Source of the DNA: CAWBJO01 sp963789175
GTDB lineage: Bacteria; Pseudomonadota; Alphaproteobacteria; Rhizobiales; Aestuariivirgaceae
Assembly: GCA_963789175.1 (NCBI GenBank)
Contig: CAWBJO010000006.1
Location: forward strand, 248,001 to 312,000
DNA length: 64,000 bases
Direction: 5' to 3'
Shown piece after piece: positions 1 through 8,050 of the stretch; position 1 is the first letter of the stretch, and each line of letters begins with the position of its first letter. The notes beneath the pieces were generated by a model that saw only the letters and a list, made by a program, of their open reading frames with translations, made no database searches and had not been told where the DNA came from. The position numbers and the translations under genes are program-made.

Positions 1-2
1 TG

Positions 3-662
3 ACGGGCAACCGCGAGCGCGACATCCGGAACGGCTTCACGATCCCGCCGCGCCTCGGGCCGGCGCAGCTCGCGGCAATGGCCATCAAGTGCGGCTGGCT
101 GTGGCGGATGCGGCGCGATCTTAGGCGCATCACCTTCGCCAACTACGTGCGGGCGGGCGAAGCCGCCGATCTCAAAACGCTCGCCAGCCGGATGCCGTCG
201 CTCCTCGATCCGTCGATGTCGTGGAAGGACGTCGAGGCGCTGCGCAGCGTCTGGAAGCGGCCTTTGATCCTCAAGGGCATCCTGCATCCGGAGGAGGCGC
301 GAAAGGCGGCGGCATTGGGCGTCGACGCGATCATCGTGTCGAACCACGGCGGACGCCAGCTCGACGGAACACCGGCATCGATCGAGGCGCTGCCGGCCAT
401 CGTGGCCGCGGTCGAAGGCCGTATGCCGATCCTGATCGACGGCGGTATCCGGCGGGGCAGCGACGTCGCCAAGGCCGTGGCGCTCGGAGCGACGGCATGC
501 CTCATCGGACGCCCAACTTTGTGGGGCCTGGCGGTCGACGGGGAAGAGGGCGTGCGGCGGGTCCTCGACATCTACCGCATCGAGCTTGACCGGGTGATGG
601 CGCTGCTCGGCGCGGCGAGGCTTTCCGATCTCGGTCCCGAACTCCTGATGCGGGCGCGGTAG
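3..662 (+). CDS. FMN-dependent alpha-hydroxy acid dehydrogenase (L-lactate dehydrogenase type), 5' end missing
   Basis: This is the C-terminal 219 residues of an FMN-dependent 2-hydroxy-acid oxidase/dehydrogenase; the reading frame is open to the left window edge, so the start lies outside. The segment GNRERDIRNGFTIPPRLGP is typical of the cytochrome-linked L-lactate dehydrogenase branch. The motif SNHGGRQLD carries the catalytic His and substrate-binding Arg, and LIDGGIRRGSDV followed by GRPTLWGLA forms the FMN phosphate-binding end of the TIM barrel. The family oxidises L-lactate or related 2-hydroxy acids to 2-oxo acids. Exact substrate (lactate, mandelate, glycolate) cannot be fixed from this half. 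Confidence 0.9.
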   Translation, partial: TGNRERDIRNGFTIPPRLGPAQLAAMAIKCGWLWRMRRDLRRITFANYVRAGEAADLKTLASRMPSLLDPSMSWKDVEALRSVWKRPLILKGILHPEEARKAAALGVDAIIVSNHGGRQLDGTPASIEALPAIVAAVEGRMPILIDGGIRRGSDVAKAVALGATACLIGRPTLWGLAVDGEEGVRRVLDIYRIELDRVMALLGAARLSDLGPELLMRAR

Positions 663-707
663 GCTTATTCTTCTACAAAGCCAAGCGAAGTATTGTAGGA
701 GGAGCGG

Positions 708-776
708 ATGACGATCGAGACTTCCGCGCAGCGCGCCGCACGGAGCCAGCAACTCAGCGAATTCCTGGCTCGCTAG
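708..776 (+). CDS. possible 22-residue small ORF behind a strong ribosome binding site
   Basis: An ATG stands 6 nt after AGGAGGAG, one of the better Shine-Dalgarno sequences in the window, and opens a 22-codon frame (MTIETSAQRAARSQQLSEFL...) ending in TAG. It lies in the gap between the hydroxy-acid dehydrogenase and a convergent oxidoreductase gene. The frame stays open for at least 20 codons after the TAG, so it may be the remnant start of a larger gene truncated by a nonsense change. I recognise no family; a real peptide, a remnant, or chance are all possible. Confidence 0.25.
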   Translation: MTIETSAQRAARSQQLSEFLAR

Positions 777-829
777 GACCTGCGCTGTCAATGGCGAGGC
801 GAATTCGGCTCAACCGCTAATAGAGCGCG

Positions 830-1768
830 TCACTTCTCTTCGAAGGGGTCGACCTCGATCCGGCGTCCGACCATGAAGGCGTCGGCGACGAGCTGCAGCG
901 GCGCTGCGTCGATATCGCTCTCGCCGGTGCGAAGAAGCTCGGAGAAGCGGACGTAGATGTCCTCGTACTCGCGAGACGGCCGCTCCAGCACCAGCTTCCC
1001 ACTGATCTCCAGCCGGGCTCCACCCTTCATCAGCTTCAGTTCCTCGCCACGATCGAGGGCGATGGTGATGTTCCAAGTCTGCTCGCCTTCCTGACGCCAG
1101 TCGAACTCGGCGCGCATGTCCTTGGGGCCTGCGTCTTCGGTGCGAAATTTCAGGCGGGCGGCGATCGGAGTTTCGCGGTTCCTGGGAATGAAGAGCTCCG
1201 CGTTATCGACGAAAATCGGCACGGGGAGGATCTTCGTCAGTATCGACAGGGCGTTGATGCCGGGGTCGAATACCCCGAAACCGCCGGCATTCCAGATCCA
1301 TTCCTGGCCGGGATGCCAGCGCCGAACGTCTTCCTTCCATTCGATGTCGATCGACGCGGCCGGCCGCGACGAGAGCAGCCGCCGCGTTTCTTCGACGGCG
1401 GCGTTGTACTGCGAATGCCAGGTGGCGAAGATGACCCGGTCGTGCCGGCGACCGAGCTTGGCGAGCTCGTGCAGCTCGGACACGGTCGGCGTCGGCGGCT
1501 TCTCGAGGAGGACGTGCTTGCCGGCGCGCAGCGCTTCAGCGGCGATGGCGTAGCGGGCGCGCGGCGGCGTGCAGATCGCCACGGCATCGAGCCCGGCAAT
1601 GCTCCCATACATCTCGTGCGGCGTGGCGAAGACCGGAACGCCGTCCGGATGGATGCCGCGCTGGCTCACGACGGCAGCAAGCTCGAAATCCTGATTCTTG
1701 GCGATGACCGGCAGGTGCTGGTCCTGGGCGATCTTGCCGATGCCGATGATGCCGATCCTAAAGGGCAA
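830..1768 (-). CDS. L-arabinose / D-galactose 1-dehydrogenase (Gfo/Idh/MocA family)
   Basis: A 312-residue Gfo/Idh/MocA oxidoreductase. An N-terminal Rossmann fold (IGIIGIGKIA, residues 5-14) binds NAD(P), and EKP at 89-91 is the catalytic lysine motif of the family. The segment EDVRRWHPGQEWIW (146-159) followed by GGFGVFDPGINALSI closely matches, from memory, the Azospirillum L-arabinose 1-dehydrogenase and pseudomonad D-galactose dehydrogenase. The reaction would be oxidation of the aldose to its 1,4-lactone, the first step of non-phosphorylative arabinose/galactose breakdown. No lactonase or dehydratase is adjacent. It is followed on the same strand by... nothing of the pathway; upstream on this strand lies an O-methyltransferase. 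Confidence 0.85.
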   Translation of the reverse strand: MPFRIGIIGIGKIAQDQHLPVIAKNQDFELAAVVSQRGIHPDGVPVFATPHEMYGSIAGLDAVAICTPPRARYAIAAEALRAGKHVLLEKPPTPTVSELHELAKLGRRHDRVIFATWHSQYNAAVEETRRLLSSRPAASIDIEWKEDVRRWHPGQEWIWNAGGFGVFDPGINALSILTKILPVPIFVDNAELFIPRNRETPIAARLKFRTEDAGPKDMRAEFDWRQEGEQTWNITIALDRGEELKLMKGGARLEISGKLVLERPSREYEDIYVRFSELLRTGESDIDAAPLQLVADAFMVGRRIEVDPFEEK

Positions 1769-1813
1769 GCTTCACCTCCGACGATGCGGACGCGGACGGG
1801 CAGCGCGGCGGCG

Positions 1814-2476
1814 TCATTTCACGACCGCCAGGGCGAGCCCATCGTGCCCCTTGATGCCGACCTGCTGCAGGATGACGGATTCGAGCCGCGGGTGGCCAGC
1901 CAGCGCCACATTGAAGGTGCGCGCCGCTTTCGCCGTGGAGTCACCGTCGTTGCGCATCACCTCGCCTTCCCGGATGACGTTGTCGGCGAGAATGAGGGTG
2001 CCGGACCGCGCCAGCTTCAGCGACCAGTCGAGGTAGGCGGGATAGTTCTGCTTGTCGGCATCGATGAAGATCATGTCGAAGGGAGGTGCCTTGCGGGCGG
2101 CGAGATCGGCCAAGGATTTCAGGGCAGGACCGACGATGATCTCGACCCGATCGGCCAGGCCGGCGGCGGCGATGCTGTCGCGCGCCACGTCGGCATGCTT
2201 CGGATCGTATTCGAGCGTGACCAGCCTACCGCCGGCAGGCAGGGCGCGGGCCAGCCAGATGGCGCTGTACCCGGCGAGCGTTCCGAGCTCGAGAATGTGT
2301 TCGGCCCGCACCAGCCTCGCGAGTAGATAGAGCAGCTTGCCCTGTGCGGGAGAAATCTGGATATCCGGAAGCCCGCGCCCGGCGGCGGCGTCGAGCGCCG
2401 CCTTCAAGGCAGGGTCGGACGGCACGAACAGCTTTTCGATATACGCGTCGACTTCTTCGTAGATATCGTCGGCCAT
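1814..2476 (-). CDS. class I SAM-dependent O-methyltransferase (caffeoyl-CoA OMT-like family 3)
   Basis: A 220-residue, metal-dependent small-molecule O-methyltransferase of the COMT/CCoAOMT-like type. ILELGTLAGYSAIWLA is the SAM-binding motif I, VTLEYDPKHADVA follows as the acidic ribose-binding strand, and DMIFIDADKQNYPAYLDW plus LILADNV supply the conserved metal-binding Asp/Asn residues. Length is normal for the family. It probably methylates a catechol-like hydroxyl, but the substrate is unknown. It is 46 nt upstream of the arabinose/galactose dehydrogenase on the same strand and is divergent from the ThDP-dependent decarboxylase. Confidence 0.85.
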   Translation of the reverse strand: MADDIYEEVDAYIEKLFVPSDPALKAALDAAAGRGLPDIQISPAQGKLLYLLARLVRAEHILELGTLAGYSAIWLARALPAGGRLVTLEYDPKHADVARDSIAAAGLADRVEIIVGPALKSLADLAARKAPPFDMIFIDADKQNYPAYLDWSLKLARSGTLILADNVIREGEVMRNDGDSTAKAARTFNVALAGHPRLESVILQQVGIKGHDGLALAVVK

Positions 2477-2527
2477 TGGCTTTGTTATCGTCTAATGTCG
2501 GGAAGGGCAATGCCAAGGGGATCCCTC

Positions 2528-4129
2528 ATGAAAACATGCGGAGAGGTGCTGGTCGAAATCCTGGCCGCCTACGGCATCGACACGGTGTTCGGCATACCGG
2601 GCGTCCACACCGTCGAGCTCTATCGCGGGCTGCCGGCGAGCCGCCTTCGCCACGTGACACCGAGGCATGAGCAGGGCGCTGGCTTCATGGCGGACGGTTA
2701 TGCGAGGGCGAGCGGCCGGCCCGCCGCCTGCTTCATCATCACCGGCCCGGGCATGACGAACATCGCGACGGCGCTCGGCCAGGCCTTCGCCGACTCGGTT
2801 CCCATGCTGGTGATCTCGTCGGTCAACGCCACGCACGAGCTCGGCCTCGGCGAAGGCCGCCTCCACGAGCTCCCAAGCCAACGCGACCTCGTGGCGGGGG
2901 TGACGGTGTTCAGCCAGACGGTGTTGCGGCCCGACGAGCTTCCCGGTCTCATCGCCCGCGCGTTCGCGGTCTTCAACAGTTCGCGGCCCGGGCCGGTCCA
3001 TCTCGAGCTGCCGCTCGACGTCATCACCGCCTCCGGCGATCATCTGACGCGGCGACCCCATTCGACGCGGGCCCGGCCGGCTCCCGATCCCGAAGCCGTG
3101 GCCGAGGCGGCGCGCCTGCTCGCGCATGCGAAGTCACCGATGGTGGTGCTGGGAGGAGGGACCCAGGGCGCAGCGGCAGAGGCACGCCGCCTGGTCGACA
3201 AGCTGCAGGCGCTGACCGCCGTCACGATCAACGCGAAGGGCGTATTGCCGCCCTCGCACCCGTTCAGCGTGGGCAGCATGCTGCCGCAGAAGCCGGTCCT
3301 CGATGCCCTGCAGGAGGCCGACGTCGTACTCGCCGTAGGCACCGAACTCAGCGAAACCGATACGCTCCTGTTCATGAGCCAGCTCAAGGTCACGGGGAAG
3401 CTCATCCGCATCGACATCGATCCGCAGCAGCTCGTCCGCAACGTTCTGCCGGAGATCGCCATCTGCGCCGATGCGGGCCTGGCGCTTTCGGCGCTTGCCG
3501 CAGCGCTTCCGTCACCCACACGCGACGGGTCGGCGGTGACCTCGCGGGTGCGGACCCTCAAGGCGGCGGCGGAGAGACTGATCCCCAAGGCGTATGCTCC
3601 GCACCGGAAGCTGATGCAGGCGATCGACACGGCTCTGCCCGGCGCGGTCATCGTCGGGGATTCGACTCAGCCCATCTACGGGGCCAACCTGTTCTACGAG
3701 CCGCTGGCGCCGCGCTCGTACTTCAACTCGTCGACCGGCTACGGCACGCTGGGTTTCGCGCTGCCGGCGGCGTTCGGCGCGAAGCTCGCCGTTCCCGACC
3801 GGCCGGTGGTCTCCATCATCGGCGACGGCGGGCTGCAATTCACCATCGGGGAGCTCGCGACCGGCGTGGAGCTCAAGCTCGGCGTGCCGATCGTGCTGTG
3901 GAACAACCGCGGCTATTTCGAGATCAAGAAATACATGGCGGAGCGAGGCATCCCGCAGATCGGCGTCGACATCTTCACCCCCGACTTCCAAACCATCGCC
4001 AAGGGCTTCGGCTGTCGCAGCGCGCGGGCCAGGGACGCTTCGAGCCTCGGGACGCTCCTCATGGAAGCGCACGCGGCCGACGTTCCGACCGTGATCGAGA
4101 TCGAGGAGGCTGACGCCGCGGATTGGTAG
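2528..4129 (+). CDS. ThDP-dependent decarboxylase, 5-guanidino-2-oxopentanoate decarboxylase (AruI)-like
   Basis: A 533-residue member of the acetolactate synthase/pyruvate decarboxylase superfamily. The catalytic Glu lies in RHEQGAGFMADGYAR (E48), and the ThDP-binding motif runs from GDGG (432) to NN (459-460). The N-terminus MKTCGEVLVEILAAYGIDTVF and the GVHTVELYRG segment resemble AruI of the arginine transaminase pathway, which decarboxylates 5-guanidino-2-oxopentanoate to 4-guanidinobutanal. I chose the ATG at 2528, after AGGGGA, over an in-frame start 33 nt upstream. No transaminase partner is nearby, so an acetolactate-synthase-like role on another 2-oxo acid is possible. Confidence 0.8.
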   Translation: MKTCGEVLVEILAAYGIDTVFGIPGVHTVELYRGLPASRLRHVTPRHEQGAGFMADGYARASGRPAACFIITGPGMTNIATALGQAFADSVPMLVISSVNATHELGLGEGRLHELPSQRDLVAGVTVFSQTVLRPDELPGLIARAFAVFNSSRPGPVHLELPLDVITASGDHLTRRPHSTRARPAPDPEAVAEAARLLAHAKSPMVVLGGGTQGAAAEARRLVDKLQALTAVTINAKGVLPPSHPFSVGSMLPQKPVLDALQEADVVLAVGTELSETDTLLFMSQLKVTGKLIRIDIDPQQLVRNVLPEIAICADAGLALSALAAALPSPTRDGSAVTSRVRTLKAAAERLIPKAYAPHRKLMQAIDTALPGAVIVGDSTQPIYGANLFYEPLAPRSYFNSSTGYGTLGFALPAAFGAKLAVPDRPVVSIIGDGGLQFTIGELATGVELKLGVPIVLWNNRGYFEIKKYMAERGIPQIGVDIFTPDFQTIAKGFGCRSARARDASSLGTLLMEAHAADVPTVIEIEEADAADW

Positions 4130-4141
4130 CCGGCCGTCTGC

Positions 4142-4588
4142 CTAGTGCGACGGAAGACCCTTGCCGGGGACGGTGCAGTACTGGAGATCCTTGGGCGCGA
4201 AGCCGTTGGCGGTAAGGACGGCGCTCACGCCAGTGCAGGCGGTCGGCGCGGCTTCGGCCACGCGGCGCGAGCCTTGCATGCCCTCCTTGAAGGCGAGGAA
4301 CATCATCGAGACGGCCACGATGAGGACGGTCACTAGGATGCGAAACGCGGCGCCGTTCGGATCGAGCACTCTCTTGCGGGATGGAGCCGGCCCTTCGTCC
4401 ACCGGCCATGTGCCGTAGAGGACCTGCTCATGGGTCAGCCCAATGTCGCGCAACAGGTATGCATCGAGACCCAGAAGCTCGCGGCGCGTGCGGGCCCGAC
4501 GGCGTCCGCCCGCGATCCAACCCAGGCTCCGCTTTGCGAAGCTGAAGCCACTGATGGTCCTGCATGCCCTTATGGTGTTCGATTGCAC
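4142..4588 (-). CDS. DUF1127 domain protein with added membrane segment
   Basis: About 148 residues. The N-terminal half carries the Arg-rich DUF1127 signature (RRELLGLDAYLLRDIGLTHEQ). This is followed by one hydrophobic helix (FRILVTVLIVAVSMMFLAF) and a short C-terminal tail with two Cys residues that would lie outside the cytoplasm. DUF1127 proteins are normally 45-75 residues, so this is a long variant. The start is inferred at a GTG (4588) preceded by GGAGA at 7 nt; an upstream GTG at 4606 is the alternative. It converges with the decarboxylase gene. Function unknown; some small DUF1127 proteins bind RNA or affect phosphate and stress regulation. Confidence 0.65.
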   Translation of the reverse strand: MQSNTIRACRTISGFSFAKRSLGWIAGGRRRARTRRELLGLDAYLLRDIGLTHEQVLYGTWPVDEGPAPSRKRVLDPNGAAFRILVTVLIVAVSMMFLAFKEGMQGSRRVAEAAPTACTGVSAVLTANGFAPKDLQYCTVPGKGLPSH

Positions 4589-4705
4589 GGCGTTTTCTCC
4601 AGCCACGGTAATTGTCTATCGCGCGCAACGGGGCAACCAAACTTTTCGTGAGGATAGAGTGATCCTAACGACACAAAATTTCGCCACGTTCCGCAGCCAA
4701 TTCGC

Positions 4706-4730
4706 GGAACCTCCAGTTCAACCTCGCGTT
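4706..4730 (+). promoter_or_regulatory. EcfG-type general stress promoter candidate
   Basis: GGAAC (4706-4710) and CGTT (4727-4730) are separated by exactly 16 nt, matching the consensus recognised by the alphaproteobacterial general stress sigma factor EcfG (GGAAC-N16/17-CGTT). It lies 35 nt upstream of the small gene at 4765 and in the same direction. Confidence 0.6.
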
Positions 4731-4764
4731 TCCCAACGACAATCCTACAAAGGCGAGGCGAAAC

Positions 4765-4959
4765 ATGCGTGCGCAATCCACTTCTCCAGCCGTGGCGGCC
4801 GGTCCGTCGCGGACCGACGACCTTCTCGAACAGTTGATGGCCAGGCTGGACGAGGTGGACCGGCGACTCGACGACGTCTCCCAGGCTGTTAACGCGATTC
4901 GCGACATGATGGACGGTTCGAAGTTCACCGCGACCGGATCGACCCCGAACATTTCCTAG
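4765..4959 (+). CDS. small coiled-coil protein, probably stress-induced
   Basis: A 64-residue protein with no recognised family. After a disordered Ala/Ser/Pro-rich N-terminus, the segment from about residue 17 to 50 (DDLLEQLMARLDEVDRRLDD...) has heptad spacing of Leu/Val/Ile and alternating charges, which suggests a short coiled coil. A plausible ribosome site (AAGGCGAGG) precedes the ATG. An EcfG-like promoter sits directly upstream, which supports its being a real gene in the general stress regulon. It has no signal peptide and is probably cytoplasmic. Confidence 0.6.
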   Translation: MRAQSTSPAVAAGPSRTDDLLEQLMARLDEVDRRLDDVSQAVNAIRDMMDGSKFTATGSTPNIS

Positions 4960-4980
4960 ACGAAGAGCGCGGGCGATCGC

Positions 4981-5382
4981 TCAGCGTGAGGCGCGAAGCG
5001 TCCGGTTCATGAGATCGGCGGCGCGGGACCCGAAGTCGTCGATGTTGGCGACAGGCGGACGCGGCTCGTCGGTCGCCTCAAGCGACCTCAGCGCGAGGCT
5101 TGCCAAAGGAGTCGCGGCAATCAACGGCTCGAAGGGGACGTCGCCCAGGAACTGCAGCCCGACGTCGGCGCCCGAGCACCAGCGGACCCGCATTGCGAGA
5201 GGGGCATCCTCGAGGGCCGGCAGCACCTCGACGATCTCCGGCAGGCGAACGGCAAACAACAGCCGTATGCTCATGCCGGTGGCACTGACGTTGCGGATCG
5301 AGCAGGGTACCCGCAGGGGCGCGCACAGCACCTGACCTGCCTTCAGAATGTCGGCGCGTGAAAACTGCCTGCGCTCAATCAC
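4981..5382 (-). CDS. PilZ domain protein
   Basis: A 133-residue single PilZ domain. ERRQFSR near the N-terminus provides the Arg pair (RxxxR-like), and SIRNVSATGMSI (about residues 28-39) the (D/N)xSxxG motif that together bind cyclic di-GMP. The last 40 residues are low in recognisable features. The first Asp of the second motif is Asn here, which is common. The start is a GTG with GAGG 7 nt before it. A second PilZ gene (10159) and an EAL phosphodiesterase (10929) lie nearby, so c-di-GMP signalling is well represented. Confidence 0.8.
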   Translation of the reverse strand: MIERRQFSRADILKAGQVLCAPLRVPCSIRNVSATGMSIRLLFAVRLPEIVEVLPALEDAPLAMRVRWCSGADVGLQFLGDVPFEPLIAATPLASLALRSLEATDEPRPPVANIDDFGSRAADLMNRTLRASR

Positions 5383-5637
5383 GACCGGGCCTCGCTCTCT
5401 CCGGCCGCCAACCTATAAATCCAGATTAAAAGACGACTTAAATGAGTGTCTAAAATTTTAGCGGCCCACGGATCGGCGGCGAAAGACCTGATCCGGCTCG
5501 GCTTTCTCCCGCATCGTTCCGACCGTGAGGCGGACGACCGCCGGGAACATCCATGCCGCCCAAGCCATCAAACGATTGATGCCGCACGAGCGGCAGGAAC
5601 GCCATGAGCCTCATGGCGAAGCAGTTGGAGGTTCACG

Positions 5638-6492
5638 ATGCACGAGAAGCTCATCGTATCGCGTCGGCATGCCCTGCAGATGGGAGTTGCAACCATCGCC
5701 GGCAGCATGGCCGCAAGCGCCAGCGCGTGGGGGCAGGACGGGCCGGCGGACGAGGATATTTTCCAGTTCGCCCTCAATCTCGAATACATGGAGACGGAAT
5801 ACTATCTCCGGGCAACGACCGGAAAGGGGATCGAGGATTCCGATCTCGGCGCGGACCCCGGCAAGGTCAATGGCGGACATGCCGTCAAGTTCAAGAGCGC
5901 CGCCATCCGACAGTTCGGCGAGGAGCTTGCCCAAAACGAGCTTGCCCATGTTCGGTTCTACCGCGAGGTTCTGGGCGAGCAGGCCGTGAGCCGTCCGACC
6001 ATCGACTTCGAAGCCGGGTTCAAGGCTGCGGCGAGCGCCGCAGGGCTCGGCGAGAACTTCGATGCCTTCGAGAACGACATGACGTTTCTCCTGGGCGGCA
6101 TGCTGTTCGAAGACGTCGGCGTTACCGCCTATGCCGGAGCCGCCCCGCTCATCAAGAAGAAGGAGTTCGTGCAGGCGGCTGCGACCATCCTAGCCGTCGA
6201 GGCGTATCACATGGGAATGGCGCGCTCGCAACTCTTCAGGATGGGCTCCGATGCACGCCATGCCGCGAACGCCCTGTCGGACGCGCGCGACAAGGTCGAC
6301 GGTGCGGAGGACAAAGATCAGGGAATCGAAGTCGACGGCAAAGCCAATGTCGTTCCCACGACTCCCAAGGGCATGGTCTTCACCCGGACGCCACAGGAGG
6401 TCCTGCGGATCGTTTACCTGACGGACCGGGAGGGCGCCGAAGGCGGTGGCTTCTATCCGAAAGGCATGAACGGCAAGATCCGCACGTCGTGA
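5638..6492 (+). CDS. Tat-exported ferritin-like domain protein
   Basis: A 284-residue protein. The N-terminus has a twin-arginine signal (SRRHALQM, residues 9-16, then a hydrophobic run ending at AWGQ), so it is predicted to reach the periplasm folded. The body is a four-helix ferritin-like domain: ALNLEYMETEYYLRA, ELAQNELAHVRFYRE and ILAVEAYHMGMARSQLF supply the Glu/His pattern that would hold a di-iron centre. It resembles desiccation-associated / Rds1-like ferritin-like proteins. Physiological reaction is unknown. The ATG follows GGAGG; an intrinsic terminator at 6512 ends the unit. Confidence 0.8.
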   Translation: MHEKLIVSRRHALQMGVATIAGSMAASASAWGQDGPADEDIFQFALNLEYMETEYYLRATTGKGIEDSDLGADPGKVNGGHAVKFKSAAIRQFGEELAQNELAHVRFYREVLGEQAVSRPTIDFEAGFKAAASAAGLGENFDAFENDMTFLLGGMLFEDVGVTAYAGAAPLIKKKEFVQAAATILAVEAYHMGMARSQLFRMGSDARHAANALSDARDKVDGAEDKDQGIEVDGKANVVPTTPKGMVFTRTPQEVLRIVYLTDREGAEGGGFYPKGMNGKIRTS

Positions 6493-6511
6493 TGCGGTAG
6501 GCCCGCGAGCC

Positions 6512-6537
6512 GGCCGGGACGTTCCCGGCCACCTTTT
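6512..6537 (+). terminator. intrinsic terminator after the ferritin-like gene
   Basis: A perfect 8-bp stem GGCCGGGA / TCCCGGCC with a 3-nt loop is followed by ACCTTTTG, starting 20 nt after the stop codon. Confidence 0.7.
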
Positions 6538-6616
6538 GCCTTGCTGCGCCGCCTCCACTAGGATGAGGCATCCGGCGGATGGGCTTCCCAAACGGCCGGA
6601 ATCTTAAGGAGACGCC

Positions 6617-7468
6617 ATGGCAAAACCGGCAACGGGCCAGTATCCATACGGCCATTTGTTCGCGGCGGCGACAGCCCTGGCGCTGGTGCTGTGCGTGTCG
6701 TTCCTGCAGGCCGATGCCGCCGCCGCGGCCGCCAAGTGCGGCAACACGGCCTCGGGATTTCCGGCCTGGAAGAAGGCGTTCGCCCGGGAGGCCAAGGCGG
6801 CCGGATTCCAGGGCCGGGCGGTGGCGGCTCTCCTCGACACGGGCTACATGCGCGGCACCATCGCCGCCGACCGCGGCCAAAAGAGCTTCAAGCTGTCGCT
6901 CGCGGCCTTCCTCCAGAAGCGCGGCGGGGATGTGATCGCCTCGCGCGGCCGGAAGCTCAAGCGGCAACACGCGCAGCTACTGTCGAGCATCGAGAAGCGC
7001 TACGGCGTGCCGCCCGGTCCGCTGCTCGCCATCTGGGGAATGGAGACGGGATTCGGCGGCACGATGGGCAACCAGAACGTCCTGTCGGCCATCGCCACGC
7101 TCGCCTATGACTGCCGCCGGCCGGAGTACTTCACGGATCATCTTCACGCCGCATTGACGCTCATCGACAACGGCGGGCTATCCCCCGCCGCCAAAGGCGC
7201 CATGCATGGCGAGGTCGGCCAGACCCAGTTCCTGCCGAAGAACATTCTCCTCTACGGGGCCGATGGCGACGGCGACGGGAAGGTCGACCTGATGGGCAGG
7301 GCCGACGCGCTCGTGTCGACGGCGAACTTCCTGGCGAGCCACGGGTGGGTAGCGGGCGAAGGCTACCAGCCGGACGAGCCGAATTTCGCCGCCATCCAGG
7401 GCTGGAACTCGGCGAGCGTCTACCAGCGCGCGATCGCGCTCATCGGTCAGAAAATCGACGCGCCTTAA
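6617..7468 (+). CDS. lytic murein transglycosylase, MltB-like (SLT_2 family)
   Basis: A 283-residue secreted enzyme expected to cleave the MurNAc-GlcNAc bond of peptidoglycan, leaving 1,6-anhydroMurNAc. An N-terminal hydrophobic segment (about 15-35) is a signal sequence. The catalytic Glu sits in IWGMETGFGGTMGNQNV, and GEVGQTQFLPKNILLYGADGDGDGKVDLM is the family's conserved core with a calcium-like DGDGDG loop. There is no C-terminal peptidoglycan-binding domain. The ATG is preceded by AAGGAG. It is followed 29 nt later by the acetyltransferase gene. Confidence 0.88.
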   Translation: MAKPATGQYPYGHLFAAATALALVLCVSFLQADAAAAAAKCGNTASGFPAWKKAFAREAKAAGFQGRAVAALLDTGYMRGTIAADRGQKSFKLSLAAFLQKRGGDVIASRGRKLKRQHAQLLSSIEKRYGVPPGPLLAIWGMETGFGGTMGNQNVLSAIATLAYDCRRPEYFTDHLHAALTLIDNGGLSPAAKGAMHGEVGQTQFLPKNILLYGADGDGDGKVDLMGRADALVSTANFLASHGWVAGEGYQPDEPNFAAIQGWNSASVYQRAIALIGQKIDAP

Positions 7469-7497
7469 CATAGGACCGGGCATCGAGGCGCTGCGCA

Positions 7498-7977
7498 GTG
7501 AACGAGGTCGGACAAATCATCATTCGCCGGCTGGCGCGGGGCGATCTCGACCAGTACCGTCAGCTCATGGCGATGTTCGGCGAAGCGTTCGGAGAGCAGG
7601 GGACCTACACAGCCGAGCCACCGCGCGACGCCTATGCCGAGCAGCTTCTGGACAGCGACCGGTTCATCGCCCTCGTCGCCCTCGCGGGTGAAGAGGTGGT
7701 GGGCGGACTTGCCGCCTATGTGCTCGCCAAGTTCGAGCAGGAGCGCCAGGAAATCTACATCTACGACCTGGCGGTCGCCGCTGCGCAGCGTCGCAAGGGC
7801 ATGGCGACCGCACTGATCGATCACCTGAAGCGCATCGCCAAATCGCTCGGCGCCCACGTGATCTTCGTCCAGGCCGATCAGGGTGACGACGCCGCCATCG
7901 CGCTCTACAGCAAGCTCGGCCGGCGCGAAGACGTCCTGCACTTCGACATCGAGACGGGGAGGGCAGAAGACGACTGA
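7498..7977 (+). CDS. GNAT acetyltransferase of the AAC(3)-I aminoglycoside family
   Basis: A 159-residue GNAT enzyme. The segments YVLAKFEQERQEIYIYDLAV, RRKGMATALIDHLK and FVQADQGDDAAIALYSKLG match AAC(3)-I aminoglycoside 3-N-acetyltransferases closely from memory, including the acetyl-CoA loop (R-R-K-G-M-A). These acetylate the 3-amino group of gentamicin-type aminoglycosides. The start is a GTG at 7498; the next ATG would cut into the first conserved strand. It sits in an ordinary chromosomal setting with no integron or insertion sequence nearby, so it is probably an intrinsic environmental homologue whose drug range is unknown. Confidence 0.78.
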   Translation: MNEVGQIIIRRLARGDLDQYRQLMAMFGEAFGEQGTYTAEPPRDAYAEQLLDSDRFIALVALAGEEVVGGLAAYVLAKFEQERQEIYIYDLAVAAAQRRKGMATALIDHLKRIAKSLGAHVIFVQADQGDDAAIALYSKLGRREDVLHFDIETGRAEDD

Positions 7978-8050
7978 AACCGGCGACAATCGCGCTACCA
8001 TCCGCAGGCGGGCGGTAGTAACGTCGCGTCGCGGAAGAGGCTAGGAACCG

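Noticed and set aside
5450..5461. Perfect palindrome CTAAAATTTTAG between the PilZ and ferritin-like genes
   Set aside because: Short A+T palindromes of this size arise by chance, and it lies about 180 nt from the nearest plus-strand start with no other signal around it.
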